A stretch of DNA of 5,754 bases from Candidatus Saccharicenans sp. (GCA_024653405.1 JANLGB010000146.1:1-5754); one strand, 5' to 3'; shown: positions 1 through 5,754, counted from the first letter of the stretch. Numbers and translations are program-made. Notes: generated from the letters alone by a model not told the origin.

Positions 1-1988
1 TCCGGCCAGGTCAGAATCCCGGCCGGAGCCACTGACTGAGGCCGTGGCCGCTCGCCACCACTACTTTTTACCGATGAAGCTTCATAAGGCCGGGAAAAAG
101 AAGGCAGGTTGTAGGCTGACTTTTTCTCCTGGCCCGAATGGCTTTTTCTCAATTCGGTCTGACCGACGTATGACGGGCGAGAGCTACCGGCCCGGCTATC
201 TGGCTCTTGGTTCATGTCGCTCGGGCGATATTGCAGGCTCCGTTCCCGGCTGGCTGTTTCCTGGCGGTCATTTCTCCCGCGACTGGAAATTGAAGGCCTT
301 TCAGCTATATTACCTGATCTCTGCCGGTCGTTCTGGCCTGGCTGGCTGAGGGATTGCCTGCTTTCCCGGTTAGCCCGGCTATCATCGGTCCGCAGCCTGG
401 TATTAGCCTCACCCTGATTAAAGCGGGCCGGCCGGTTTTCTGTAACCTCGGCCGGCTGTTTATGGTCAGGACCAAGCGATCTATCATACCTTTCCTGCCC
501 GAAGCGGAGGCTTCCGCGGTCAGTATCGGAGCGGCTGCTGGCCGCCGGGTTTACCCTGGAGCCGGCTGAAGCTTCGCTAGAAGGAGCATAGCGTTTGATG
601 GTGGCCGCACCCGGTTGCCGGTTATTATTCTCCTGTTCCTGGTCTCTCCCCTGATTCCTCAAAATACCGCCGGAGAGTCTTTGACCGATTCCGGCCTGCC
701 GCTCGGTAGCCGGCCTGGCGCTCGACACCCGTCTTAGCCCGGAAGCATTGTGTTCCCTTATGAGGTTGGTCCCGGCCCTCAGTCCTGGGGCCTGGACTGC
801 AGTCCTGACCGCTGGTTTGATTTGCGGAGAACGAGCTTCCAACTTAATTCTGTCTACACCCCGGAGGTGCTCGGGCCGAACGAGTTGACGGGCCTGGTGA
901 GGGGCCTGCAGCTGGCTTTTCCTGACGATGACCAGAGCTCGCGACTGCACCGGATAATAAGGGTCAGGGTAGCGGTCGTAGAAATGATTATTGATGATCA
1001 CCACCGGCCGGTTCCAGTAGCTCAGCGGGCACCAGGCCACGATGTCTGCATCCCAGTACCAGTGAACCCAGGCCGGACCCCAGTAGACGGTGGGAATCCA
1101 GTACCAACCCAGCCCCAGGCGCCAGTGCCAGCGGCCGTAATGATAGACAGCCCAACCCCAGGGTTCAGCCGAAATCCAGGTCCAGCCGAGGCGCGGATAC
1201 CAGACCCACCGGCCGTAAAGATATGGCTGCCACTCAACATAGGAAACTGCCGGCACCCAGACATAGCCATAAGGACGTTCATAAACCCAGCGCCCGTGAG
1301 CCGAAAGCTCGGGTTCGTATTCTCTTATTTCCTCGGGCAGGTAAGAACCATTGTCGTAAGTGGCCCTAACCAGCAACTCATCTCTGTCCTGGTTCCAGCG
1401 GTCAAAATAATCATTGAGCAGGCCGCGCTGACCGGGATCCATCAGAAAACCGTCTTCGGCGGCGATGGAATCTCCGGGGTAGAGCACTACTGTTTCTTCC
1501 AGGCTGCCTTCAACCACCAGGGCTTCAGTTCTGCCAGCTTCATCCACATAGAAGTGGTACAGACCCTCTTCCAGAAGGTAAAAGGAGGCGTCTGGAGTAT
1601 GGAGTCTGAAGCTTTTTTCCCTGGCCAGGTGGCTTATCCGCAGATAGAAGCGGCCGCGGTGCAGATGGAGTGAAGCCTCCTCATAACTAGATTGCGGCAG
1701 TCTGACTATCTCCAGGTAGGAATATTTATCAAGACGCAGATAATTGTTCTGAGAAAAACTGACTTCAACCAGACCGTCCTCGGTCATCAAGCTATCGCCG
1801 GCGGTCAGGACAAAATTCACTTCCCCGGCTTCCATTCCCAGGTCCTGGCCCCGGTCCACCCGGACATCACCCTCAACGTAGGTCAGCCGGGCCACTGACC
1901 CGGGATAATAGGATTCCTCGGCTGAGGCCGGGACTGAGAAGAAGAGAAGCCCTGTCATCATCAGGCCGATTAAGATTTCTTTTTTCAT
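1..1988 (-). CDS. Secreted FecR-like / DUF6600 protein with long disordered tail (3' end outside window)
   Basis: The frame is open from the ATG at 1988 to base 1 with no stop: at least 662 codons, C-terminus missing. The start is supported by AAGGAG six bases upstream (1995-2000) and by a signal peptide (residues 1-23: basic MKKE start, hydrophobic core, VPASA cleavage site). Residues about 30-185 resemble a FecR-like beta domain (VARLTYVEGDVRV, then LTAGDSLMTEDGLVEV and YLRLDKYSYLEI). Residues 230-327 form an aromatic block with 19 Trp in about 92 residues (W234 to W325) and YGRWVW, GWTWIS, EPWGWAVYHYGRW, GWYWIP, WGPAWVHW motifs, the pattern of DUF6600 proteins. From about 345 onward the chain is rich in Arg, Ser, Gln, Asn and Pro, predicted disordered. 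The biochemical role of this family is unknown to me; export and an envelope or surface role are inferred. It has its own sigma-54 type promoter and does not depend on the upstream genes. Gene confidence is high; family confidence is fairly high. Confidence 0.9.
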   Translation of the reverse strand, partial: MKKEILIGLMMTGLLFFSVPASAEESYYPGSVARLTYVEGDVRVDRGQDLGMEAGEVNFVLTAGDSLMTEDGLVEVSFSQNNYLRLDKYSYLEIVRLPQSSYEEASLHLHRGRFYLRISHLAREKSFRLHTPDASFYLLEEGLYHFYVDEAGRTEALVVEGSLEETVVLYPGDSIAAEDGFLMDPGQRGLLNDYFDRWNQDRDELLVRATYDNGSYLPEEIREYEPELSAHGRWVYERPYGYVWVPAVSYVEWQPYLYGRWVWYPRLGWTWISAEPWGWAVYHYGRWHWRLGLGWYWIPTVYWGPAWVHWYWDADIVAWCPLSYWNRPVVIINNHFYDRYPDPYYPVQSRALVIVRKSQLQAPHQARQLVRPEHLRGVDRIKLEARSPQIKPAVRTAVQAPGLRAGTNLIREHNASGLRRVSSARPATERQAGIGQRLSGGILRNQGRDQEQENNNRQPGAATIKRYAPSSEASAGSRVNPAASSRSDTDRGSLRFGQERYDRSLGPDHKQPAEVTENRPARFNQGEANTRLRTDDSRANRESRQSLSQPGQNDRQRSGNIAERPSISSRGRNDRQETASRERSLQYRPSDMNQEPDSRAGSSRPSYVGQTELRKSHSGQEKKSAYNLPSFSRPYEASSVKSSGGERPRPQSVAPAGILTWP

Positions 1989-2014
1989 CTTCTTCTCCTT
2001 TCACCCCCATATAA

Positions 2015-2031
2015 AGCAATTATCGTGCCAG
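2015..2031 (-). promoter_or_regulatory. Sigma-54 (RpoN) promoter for the DUF6600 gene
   Basis: The minus strand reads CTGGCACGATAATTGCT, matching the sigma-54 consensus YTGGCACGN4TTGCW at every defined position, with the invariant GG (-24, 2029/2028) and GC (-12, 2017/2016) correctly spaced. Transcription is predicted to start near 2004. That gives a leader of only about 16 bases, which still contains the AAGGAG ribosome binding site before the ATG at 1988. Sigma-54 promoters need an ATP-dependent enhancer-binding protein, so this gene is probably switched on by a specific signal. The activator is not in the window. Confidence 0.85.
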
Positions 2032-2079
2032 CTCTGACAGGCAGAAATGCCGCCCATAATGTCTGCTCCAAGTCCATAC

Positions 2080-2097
2080 TGTCCTATAAACAGGACA
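2080..2097. promoter_or_regulatory. Candidate upstream activator site (TGTCCT-N6-AGGACA dyad)
   Basis: On the plus strand TGTCCT (2080-2085) and AGGACA (2092-2097) form a perfect 6-bp inverted repeat around an AT-rich six-base centre. The centre lies about 85 bases upstream of the start predicted from the sigma-54 promoter, within the usual range for enhancer-binding-protein sites. The dyad is seen directly; its role as a protein-binding site is inferred from position. It could instead form a small RNA hairpin if read from an upstream promoter. Confidence 0.45.
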
Positions 2098-2228
2098 TCC
2101 GGCCGGCCCGTTACGGCCTTATAAAGCAATGGGTTGCTTCTGGAAGAGATGGAATTCTCATTGAAGGAAATACTTCTCGGAAGAAGCGCAAAATTTATAT
2201 TTTGGAGCCGGGTGGAAGTCCGTCTGGT

Positions 2229-2246
2229 CCCGGAACAGGTTCCGGG
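2229..2246. repeat. GC-rich palindrome CCCGGAAC-AG-GTTCCGGG
   Basis: Two perfect 8-base arms are separated by two bases. The centre is about 233 bases upstream of the predicted sigma-54 start site and 67 bases or more past the Spy-like gene's terminator. The two-base centre is too short for a good RNA loop without opening inner pairs, and no T-run follows on either strand, so a terminator is unlikely. A dimeric regulator's operator or a distal activator site is possible. The half-sites differ from those of the 2080-2097 dyad, so the two would bind different proteins. Confidence 0.4.
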
Positions 2247-2312
2247 CCTTTAAGAAATTGCTGGATTCAAGTTTTAACCGGTACCAGTCGAAAATTCCAG
2301 GGGCTGCGGACC

Positions 2313-2348
2313 TAATAAAAAAAGGACTGCTTTTTCCAGCAGCCCTTT
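2313..2348 (-). terminator. Rho-independent terminator after the Spy-like gene
   Basis: Read on the minus strand, an 11-base arm AAAGGGCTGCT (2348-2338) pairs with AGCAGTCCTTT (2331-2321) across a six-base loop, with a single G-U wobble. The 3' arm runs into seven consecutive T residues (2323-2317) and further T/A bases. It starts about 30 bases after the stop codon at 2380. It should end transcripts from the Spy-like gene and any read-through from the transporter operon, isolating the DUF6600 gene. Confidence 0.88.
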
Positions 2349-2379
2349 CACCTTCTATTAACCTTAAGACCGGCTCAGT

Positions 2380-2904
2380 TTACCAGCAACAACCCATGGA
2401 CCTTCTATGGCGCATCAACATCAAGCCCCGGACACCCATGCGGCCGCCGGGCCCCGGCAAAAGTATCCGTCTCAGCTGGAAATCCTTCTGGTACTCTTCC
2501 AGCTTCTTGAGCTGTTCGGGGGTGAGTATCTTTTCACATTCTTTCTTGTTCTTGAACATGGCTTTCATCCGCTCGGCTCTCAATTTGGCCATCTCGTCAA
2601 TCAGGCTATTAACCTTCTTCTCATCTGCTTTGGGGTCCTGCATGAGTTTCCGGAACTCCTGGCGCAGCTGGGCCATCTTCTCCTGATGGGCTTTGGCTTC
2701 TGCCAACCGGGCTTGGCGGAATTCTTCCAGTTTCTTTTCCTGTTCCGGGGTTAATTGCAGAGCGTCTTTTAAGAGCTGATAACCGGCGCCCCGGCCGGGT
2801 CCCATCATCCTCCGCCCGAACATCGGCTGGGCCTTAAGGCTGGCCGCCAGTAGTGAGCCGACAAAAATAACCATCAACAGAACCAGTAAAGTTTTTCTGC
2901 TCAT
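2380..2904 (-). CDS. Spy/CpxP-like periplasmic LTPEQ protein
   Basis: A 174-residue protein. The start at 2904 is chosen because GGAGGA lies six bases upstream (2911-2916) and a signal peptide follows at once (MSRKT, hydrophobic residues 5-21, likely cleavage after SLKA at 25). The frame continues upstream to 3027, but that would overlap the permease gene and bury the signal peptide. The mature part is mostly charged helix (about 42-145) with two LTPEQ motifs (51-55 and 127-131), the hallmark of the Spy/CpxP/ZraP group of periplasmic chaperones and stress or metal sensors. A Met/Arg/Gly-rich tail (151-174) ends in GCCW; with C123 this gives three cysteines. A role in envelope protein protection or metal response is inferred from the family. 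It lies 79 bases after the permease gene and has its own terminator; I could not identify a convincing promoter. Confidence 0.88.
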   Translation of the reverse strand: MSRKTLLVLLMVIFVGSLLAASLKAQPMFGRRMMGPGRGAGYQLLKDALQLTPEQEKKLEEFRQARLAEAKAHQEKMAQLRQEFRKLMQDPKADEKKVNSLIDEMAKLRAERMKAMFKNKKECEKILTPEQLKKLEEYQKDFQLRRILLPGPGGRMGVRGLMLMRHRRSMGCCW

Positions 2905-2925
2905 TTTATTTCCTCCTGACTTAAA

Positions 2926-2972
2926 ATTTTCTTTCCACGGTTCATCAATATTAGACAAAGCGGAAAGAAAAT
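2926..2972. repeat. 11-bp inverted repeat between permease and Spy-like gene
   Basis: ATTTTCTTTCC (2926-2936) and GGAAAGAAAAT (2962-2972) are perfect inverted copies separated by 25 bases. The pair lies wholly within the 79-base gap between the permease stop and the Spy-like start. As minus-strand RNA it would be an A/U-rich stem with a large loop followed by only three U residues, so at best a weak terminator or attenuator for the transporter operon. As DNA it could be an operator for the Spy-like gene. The repeat is certain; its function is not. Confidence 0.45.
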
Positions 2973-2983
2973 CCTTGGTAAAA

Positions 2984-3952
2984 TCATTCCTGCCGGTGTC
3001 GCAGCCGGTCGAGGGTAACGGCGGCAATGATGATGGCCCCTATGATTATCTCCTGGAAATAGTTGGGCCAGCCCATCATGGTGCAGCCGTTCCGCAGGAA
3101 GGCCATGATGAAAACGCCGACCAGGGTTCCCAGGATGCTGCCCTCGCCGCCGCTCAGGCTTCCCCCACCTATAACCACGGCCGCGATTATGTCCAGCTCC
3201 AGCCCCATGGCCACGGTCGGGTCACCTACTGTCAGCCGGGAAAATTCCATCACCCCGGCCAGCCCGCACAACAGCCCGGAGATGGTGTAGACCAGGACCT
3301 TAACCCGGTCGGTCCTGACCCCGCACAGCCGGGCGGTGAGTTCATTGGAACCGATGGCGAAAGTATGCCGGCCGAAGACGGTCTGACGTAGGAGAAAGGC
3401 CATGACCAGGGAAAACAGGATCATTATCCAGATCCCCGGGGAAACCAGCAGCCAGGAGGGACGGGGAGTCCTGACCATTAGCTCATTAAGCCAGCTAAGC
3501 GGGGCGTCGATTTTCTGGTTTCTGGCCACCCACTTGGCCAGGCCCCGGGCGATGCCCATCATTCCCAGGGTGACTATGAACGGCACCAGCCTGAGCCTGG
3601 TGATGAGAAAGCCATTCAGGAAGCCGACAGCTCCCCCGGCCGCCACCCCGATGAAAGCCGCCAGGAGCGGCGATAGACCCAGGTTAATGGCATAGGCTAC
3701 CAGGACGCAGCTCAAAGCCAGGTTGGAAGCGGCCGACAGGTCAATCCCGCCACTGACAATTATCAGGGTCATGCCCAAGGCACACAGGGCCACGATGACC
3801 GACTGGGTGGCCACGCTCTTGATGTTGGCTAAATTCAGGAAACGGTCTGAGACCTCGGGCATCAACGAAAATATGGAGATTACCAGAATCAGGCCGATGA
3901 AAGGTCCGACCAGTCCGGTAATCTTTTTCCATCCGCTGGCTGTCTTATTCAA
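2984..3952 (-). CDS. Sugar ABC transporter permease, RbsC type (CUT2 family)
   Basis: A 322-residue inner-membrane protein, normal length for the RbsC/BPD_transp_2 family, which forms the sugar channel with the ATPase at 3949-5475. Hydrophobic segments recur through the chain (about 12-30, 46-67, 73-90, 95-116, 122-138, 170-188, 217-236, 252-285, 299-314). Family landmarks are visible: GMTLIIVSGGIDLS (60-73), FIVTLGMMGIARGLA (125-139), the cytoplasmic loop FGRHTFAIGSNELTARLCGV (193-212) that contacts the ATPase, and the GGGSLSGGEGSILGTLVG stretch (262-279). The start is TTG, overlapping the ATPase stop as TTGA. GGGAG stands a few bases before it, and starting here preserves the usual N-terminus, so translational coupling to the ATPase is likely. 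The substrate cannot be deduced; ribose, galactose, xylose and other sugars are all handled by this family. Confidence 0.95.
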   Translation of the reverse strand: MNKTASGWKKITGLVGPFIGLILVISIFSLMPEVSDRFLNLANIKSVATQSVIVALCALGMTLIIVSGGIDLSAASNLALSCVLVAYAINLGLSPLLAAFIGVAAGGAVGFLNGFLITRLRLVPFIVTLGMMGIARGLAKWVARNQKIDAPLSWLNELMVRTPRPSWLLVSPGIWIMILFSLVMAFLLRQTVFGRHTFAIGSNELTARLCGVRTDRVKVLVYTISGLLCGLAGVMEFSRLTVGDPTVAMGLELDIIAAVVIGGGSLSGGEGSILGTLVGVFIMAFLRNGCTMMGWPNYFQEIIIGAIIIAAVTLDRLRHRQE

Positions 3953-5475
3953 GGTTGTTCTCCCTCTGGGACACTGGTGTCTTCTCGGCCGGTGATGGCC
4001 GCTTTCATCAGGCTGGCTTCGGTCCAGCCGGCCGCCGGGCGGACAGAGACCAACTGCCCCCGGTGAAAGACCGCTATCCGGTCGGCCACCCCCAGCAATT
4101 CTGGCAGGTAGGAACTGACAAAAATCACCGCCTTGTTGTCTGCTGCCAGCCGGCCCATGAGCTCATAAATCTGGGCTTTGCTCCTGACATCGATTCCCCT
4201 GGTTGGTTCATCCAGAAGAAAAACTTCAGCTGCCTGGTGCAGCAACCTGGCCAGAGCTACCTTCTGCTGATTGCCGCCGGACAGGGTCCAGACTTTCTGC
4301 TCGGGGGAGCGGGCTTTGATGTTAACCTTGTCTATCCAACCGGCGGTTGCAACCTTCTGCTTCCGGCCGTTGAGAAATCCATACCGGACGTAAGGTTTGA
4401 GCCGGCTTAAAGTCAGGTTATCGGCCAGGCTTAACCTGACGGCCAGCCCTTCCACCTGCCGGTCTTCACTCAGCATTCCCAGGCCGCAGCCGATGCTGAC
4501 CACTGTATGTTCCGGCCTGAACTTCCGCCCGGCCACCACCACCAGGCCCGACTCCTGCCGGTCCAGACCGAAAAGAGCCCTCAGAAATTCGGTCCGTCCG
4601 GCTCCGACCAGCCCGGCCACACCCAGGATTTCACCCCGCCTCAGTTCCAGGTCGACCGGCTGGGACATCCGCTGGCTCTTCAATCCGGCACAGCTCAGCC
4701 CAACTTCTCCCGGCTGGTGCGGCAAGCGGGGGTAGAGTTCCGAGATTCGCCGGCCGATCATCAACTGGATGAGTTCCTCGACCGTGGTCTCCCCGACTAG
4801 GCCCCGACCGGCCACCTGCCCGTCCCTAAGAACGGTGAAGCGGTCGGCGATTTCCAGGACCTCTTCCAGGAAATGGCTGACATAGATGATGCCCACCCCC
4901 TCATCCCGGAGCTTCCTGATTATCTCAAAAAGCCGGCGGGTATCCTCCTGGGACAGGCTGCTGGTGGGCTCGTCCATCACCAGAATCCTGGCCTGGCTGG
5001 CCAGAGCCCGGGCAATTTCCACCACCTGCCTGGCCCCGACCGATAGCCTCCTGACCGGGACACCGGGCGAGATGTCAGGATGGTGGAGAAATTCCAGAAC
5101 CCGCTTTATCTTTTCCAGGTTTTTCTTCCTGTCAACCAGCCCCAGCCGGCTTTCTTCCTGGCCGAGCATGATATTTTCCTCGACCGTCAGGTGGGGGGCC
5201 AGGGTTAACTCCTGGTAGATAACGGCGATGCCCTGGCGCCGACCGTCCAGCGGTCCTGAGGGTCGGTAATCTGCTCCCGAGATTAACATCCGCCCGCTGT
5301 CCGGCCGGTAGGCTCCGCTCAGGATTTTGATCAGGGTACTCTTACCGGCGCCGTTTTCACCCAGGAGGGCATGGACTTCGCCCGCTCGCAAATCAAAATC
5401 CACCCGGTCCAGCACCAGATTGTGGCCGAAGCTCTTGCTGATGCTGTTCAAGGTGAGAAGCAGCTCTTCTGGCAT
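3949..5475 (-). CDS. Sugar ABC transporter ATP-binding protein, RbsA type (duplicated ATPase, CUT2 family)
   Basis: A 508-residue protein with two tandem nucleotide-binding domains, the standard length and plan for RbsA/MglA/XylG proteins that power sugar import. Domain 1 has Walker A GENGAGKST (39-47), Q-loop Q88, signature LSVGARQ (144-150; an Ala where LSVGQ is common), Walker B ILVMDEP (164-170, catalytic E169) and switch H201. Domain 2 has the degenerate P-loop GLVGAGRTE (288-296) lacking the Lys, the EDRQVEG motif (337-343), intact signature LSGGNQQK (398-405) and Walker B FLLDEP (419-424), with Ser-Ser-Tyr instead of the switch His (454-456). This asymmetry is normal for CUT2 ATPases, where one site hydrolyses ATP. 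The ATG at 5475 has only a weak ribosome binding site. It lies 45 bases after the binding-protein stop and overlaps the permease start by four bases. Confidence 0.96.
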   Translation of the reverse strand: MPEELLLTLNSISKSFGHNLVLDRVDFDLRAGEVHALLGENGAGKSTLIKILSGAYRPDSGRMLISGADYRPSGPLDGRRQGIAVIYQELTLAPHLTVEENIMLGQEESRLGLVDRKKNLEKIKRVLEFLHHPDISPGVPVRRLSVGARQVVEIARALASQARILVMDEPTSSLSQEDTRRLFEIIRKLRDEGVGIIYVSHFLEEVLEIADRFTVLRDGQVAGRGLVGETTVEELIQLMIGRRISELYPRLPHQPGEVGLSCAGLKSQRMSQPVDLELRRGEILGVAGLVGAGRTEFLRALFGLDRQESGLVVVAGRKFRPEHTVVSIGCGLGMLSEDRQVEGLAVRLSLADNLTLSRLKPYVRYGFLNGRKQKVATAGWIDKVNIKARSPEQKVWTLSGGNQQKVALARLLHQAAEVFLLDEPTRGIDVRSKAQIYELMGRLAADNKAVIFVSSYLPELLGVADRIAVFHRGQLVSVRPAAGWTEASLMKAAITGREDTSVPEGEQP

Positions 5476-5491
5476 GGTGACTGGTCTTCAA

Positions 5492-5509
5492 CCGGCTGCC
5501 CGGAGCCGG
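5492..5509 (-). other. GC-rich hairpin between binding-protein and ATPase genes
   Basis: CCGGCT (5492-5497) and AGCCGG (5504-5509) form a 6-bp GC-only-but-one stem with a six-base loop, in the 45-base gap after the binding-protein stop. No T-run follows, so it is unlikely to be a full terminator. In transporter operons a hairpin at this place often protects the 3' end of the binding-protein message, which is needed in excess over ATPase and permease. That role is inferred from position only. Confidence 0.4.
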
Positions 5510-5520
5510 CTGCTTTTCAC

Positions 5521-5754
5521 TTACCGGACATACTTGGCAAAATCGGGTTCCAGCAGGTTTCTTATTTCCGGCTGGTTCATGTTTTCCGGTGTGGCCAGAC
5601 TGACCCCGGTATCAATCCGCCTGTCCACGGCCCGTCCCTGGAGGTGGTCCACCAGCACCTTGACCGACAGGTAACCCATCTTCATCGGGTCCTGGAGGAC
5701 CAGTCCCTGAATTTCGTTATTCTCCAGGGCCTGGATCAGCTTGATCGAACTGTC
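5521..5754 (-). CDS. Sugar ABC transporter substrate-binding protein, RbsB type (C-terminal 77 residues)
   Basis: The frame is open from the right window edge to TAA at 5521-5523; the start, signal peptide and most of the binding domains are outside. The 77 residues read like the C-terminal end of a periplasmic sugar-binding protein of the Peripla_BP_4 family. Landmarks are IKLIQALENNEIQG, then LVLQDPMKMGYLSVKVLVDHL (family pattern Q-N/D-P-x-K-M-G-Y), then RRIDTGVSLATPENMNQPEI and a conserved-looking LLEPDF end. This is the first gene of the visible operon and would deliver sugar in the periplasm to the permease/ATPase pair. The Asp in QDP (often Asn in relatives) lies in the hinge/binding strand and may affect which sugar binds, but the sugar itself cannot be named. 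Confidence 0.88.
   Translation of the reverse strand, partial: DSSIKLIQALENNEIQGLVLQDPMKMGYLSVKVLVDHLQGRAVDRRIDTGVSLATPENMNQPEIRNLLEPDFAKYVR

Larger units (their letters stand above)
2010..2130. repeat. Pair of 11-base direct repeats TATAAAGCAAT
   Basis: Identical copies lie at 2010-2020 and 2120-2130, 110 bases apart. On the minus strand each reads ATTGCTTTATA. The first copy contains the TTGCT (-12) element of the sigma-54 promoter. The second has the same -12-like half, but no TGGCAC element lies at the right distance before it. It may be a chance match, a decoy or decayed promoter, or a protein-binding sequence shared by both places. Confidence 0.4.
1989..2379. other. 391-base intergenic region rich in dyads
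   Basis: No credible gene is seen here on either strand. Going leftward it holds the terminator of the Spy-like gene (2313-2348), then a GC-rich palindrome (2229-2246), an AT-rich dyad CAAAAT-TTAT-ATTTTG (2189-2204), a small CTTCT-CGGA-AGAAG dyad (2173-2186), and one copy of an 11-base repeat (2120-2130). These are followed by a TGTCCT/AGGACA dyad (2080-2097), the sigma-54 promoter (2015-2031) and the ribosome binding site (1995-2000). The length and the number of dyads suggest a regulated promoter region for the DUF6600 gene. I found no convincing sigma-70 promoter. Confidence 0.7.

Noticed and set aside
750..1673. Long plus-strand open frame of 307 codons
   Set aside because: It is antisense to the DUF6600 gene, whose frame spans the whole region with signal peptide, ribosome binding site and recognisable domains. 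The plus-strand product has no family resemblance and arises from the high GC content and biased Trp/Tyr/Arg codons.
2025..2315. Plus-strand open frame of 96 codons in the intergenic region
   Set aside because: It starts with GTG inside the sigma-54 promoter, has no clear ribosome binding site, is low-complexity near its end and overlaps the regulatory dyads.
2407..2754. Plus-strand open frames opposite the Spy-like gene
   Set aside because: They mirror the Lys/Glu/Leu helix codons of the real gene (giving Leu/Phe-rich shadows); the minus frame has a signal peptide, LTPEQ motifs and a good ribosome binding site.
2905..2983. Sigma-70 promoter for the Spy-like gene (TTGATG, 17 bases, TTTAAG)
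   Set aside because: Only four of six bases match in each box, and the predicted start would fall on the ribosome binding site, leaving almost no leader. Not strong enough to report.
2905..3027. Upstream extension of the Spy-like frame to a start at 3027
   Set aside because: It would overlap the end of the permease gene, lacks a ribosome binding site and would place the signal peptide 41 residues inside the protein.
4598..4612. Possible defect in the second Walker A of the ATPase (Lys missing)
   Set aside because: The degenerate GLVGAGRTE sequence is normal for the second domain of RbsA-type ATPases, so it is not a broken gene.

Overview
All supported genes lie on the minus strand, so the window reads biologically from its right end to its left. 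I see the tail of a sugar-type ABC importer operon, then a small secreted Spy/CpxP-like protein closed by a clear terminator. After a 391-base intergenic region comes a long gene for a secreted FecR-like/DUF6600 protein that runs off the left edge. I see no plus-strand genes, RNA genes, CRISPR arrays or mobile elements.

Right part (5754 down to 2984): the C-terminal 77 residues of a periplasmic sugar-binding protein, a 508-residue duplicated ATPase (RbsA type) and a 322-residue membrane permease (RbsC type). Together they form a carbohydrate-uptake-type-2 (CUT2) importer. ATPase and permease overlap by four bases (TTGA), with TTG as the permease start. A small GC-rich hairpin separates the binding-protein gene from the ATPase gene. 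The sugar cannot be read from the sequence.

Middle (2904 down to 2313): a 174-residue exported helical protein with two LTPEQ motifs and a Met/Arg-rich tail ending in Gly-Cys-Cys-Trp. It is followed by a stem-loop with a T-run. An 11-bp inverted repeat lies between the permease and this gene.

Left part (2312 down to 1): an intergenic region with several palindromes, then a perfect match to the sigma-54 (RpoN) -24/-12 consensus 27 bases before the next start codon. That codon opens a reading frame of at least 662 codons, with no stop before the window edge. It encodes a signal peptide, a FecR-like beta domain, a Trp/Tyr-rich DUF6600-type domain and a long Arg/Ser/Gln-rich disordered tail. A dyad sits about 85 bases upstream of the predicted transcription start, where a sigma-54 activator could bind. 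This sigma-54 control of an envelope protein is the most interesting point in the window.

Organism: a moderately GC-rich Gram-negative-type bacterium. The pairing of FecR/DUF6600 proteins with LTPEQ-type periplasmic proteins, plus a CUT2 transporter, recalls Acidobacteriota/Aminicenantes-like lineages. That is only a guess from gene content; no phylogenetic marker is present.
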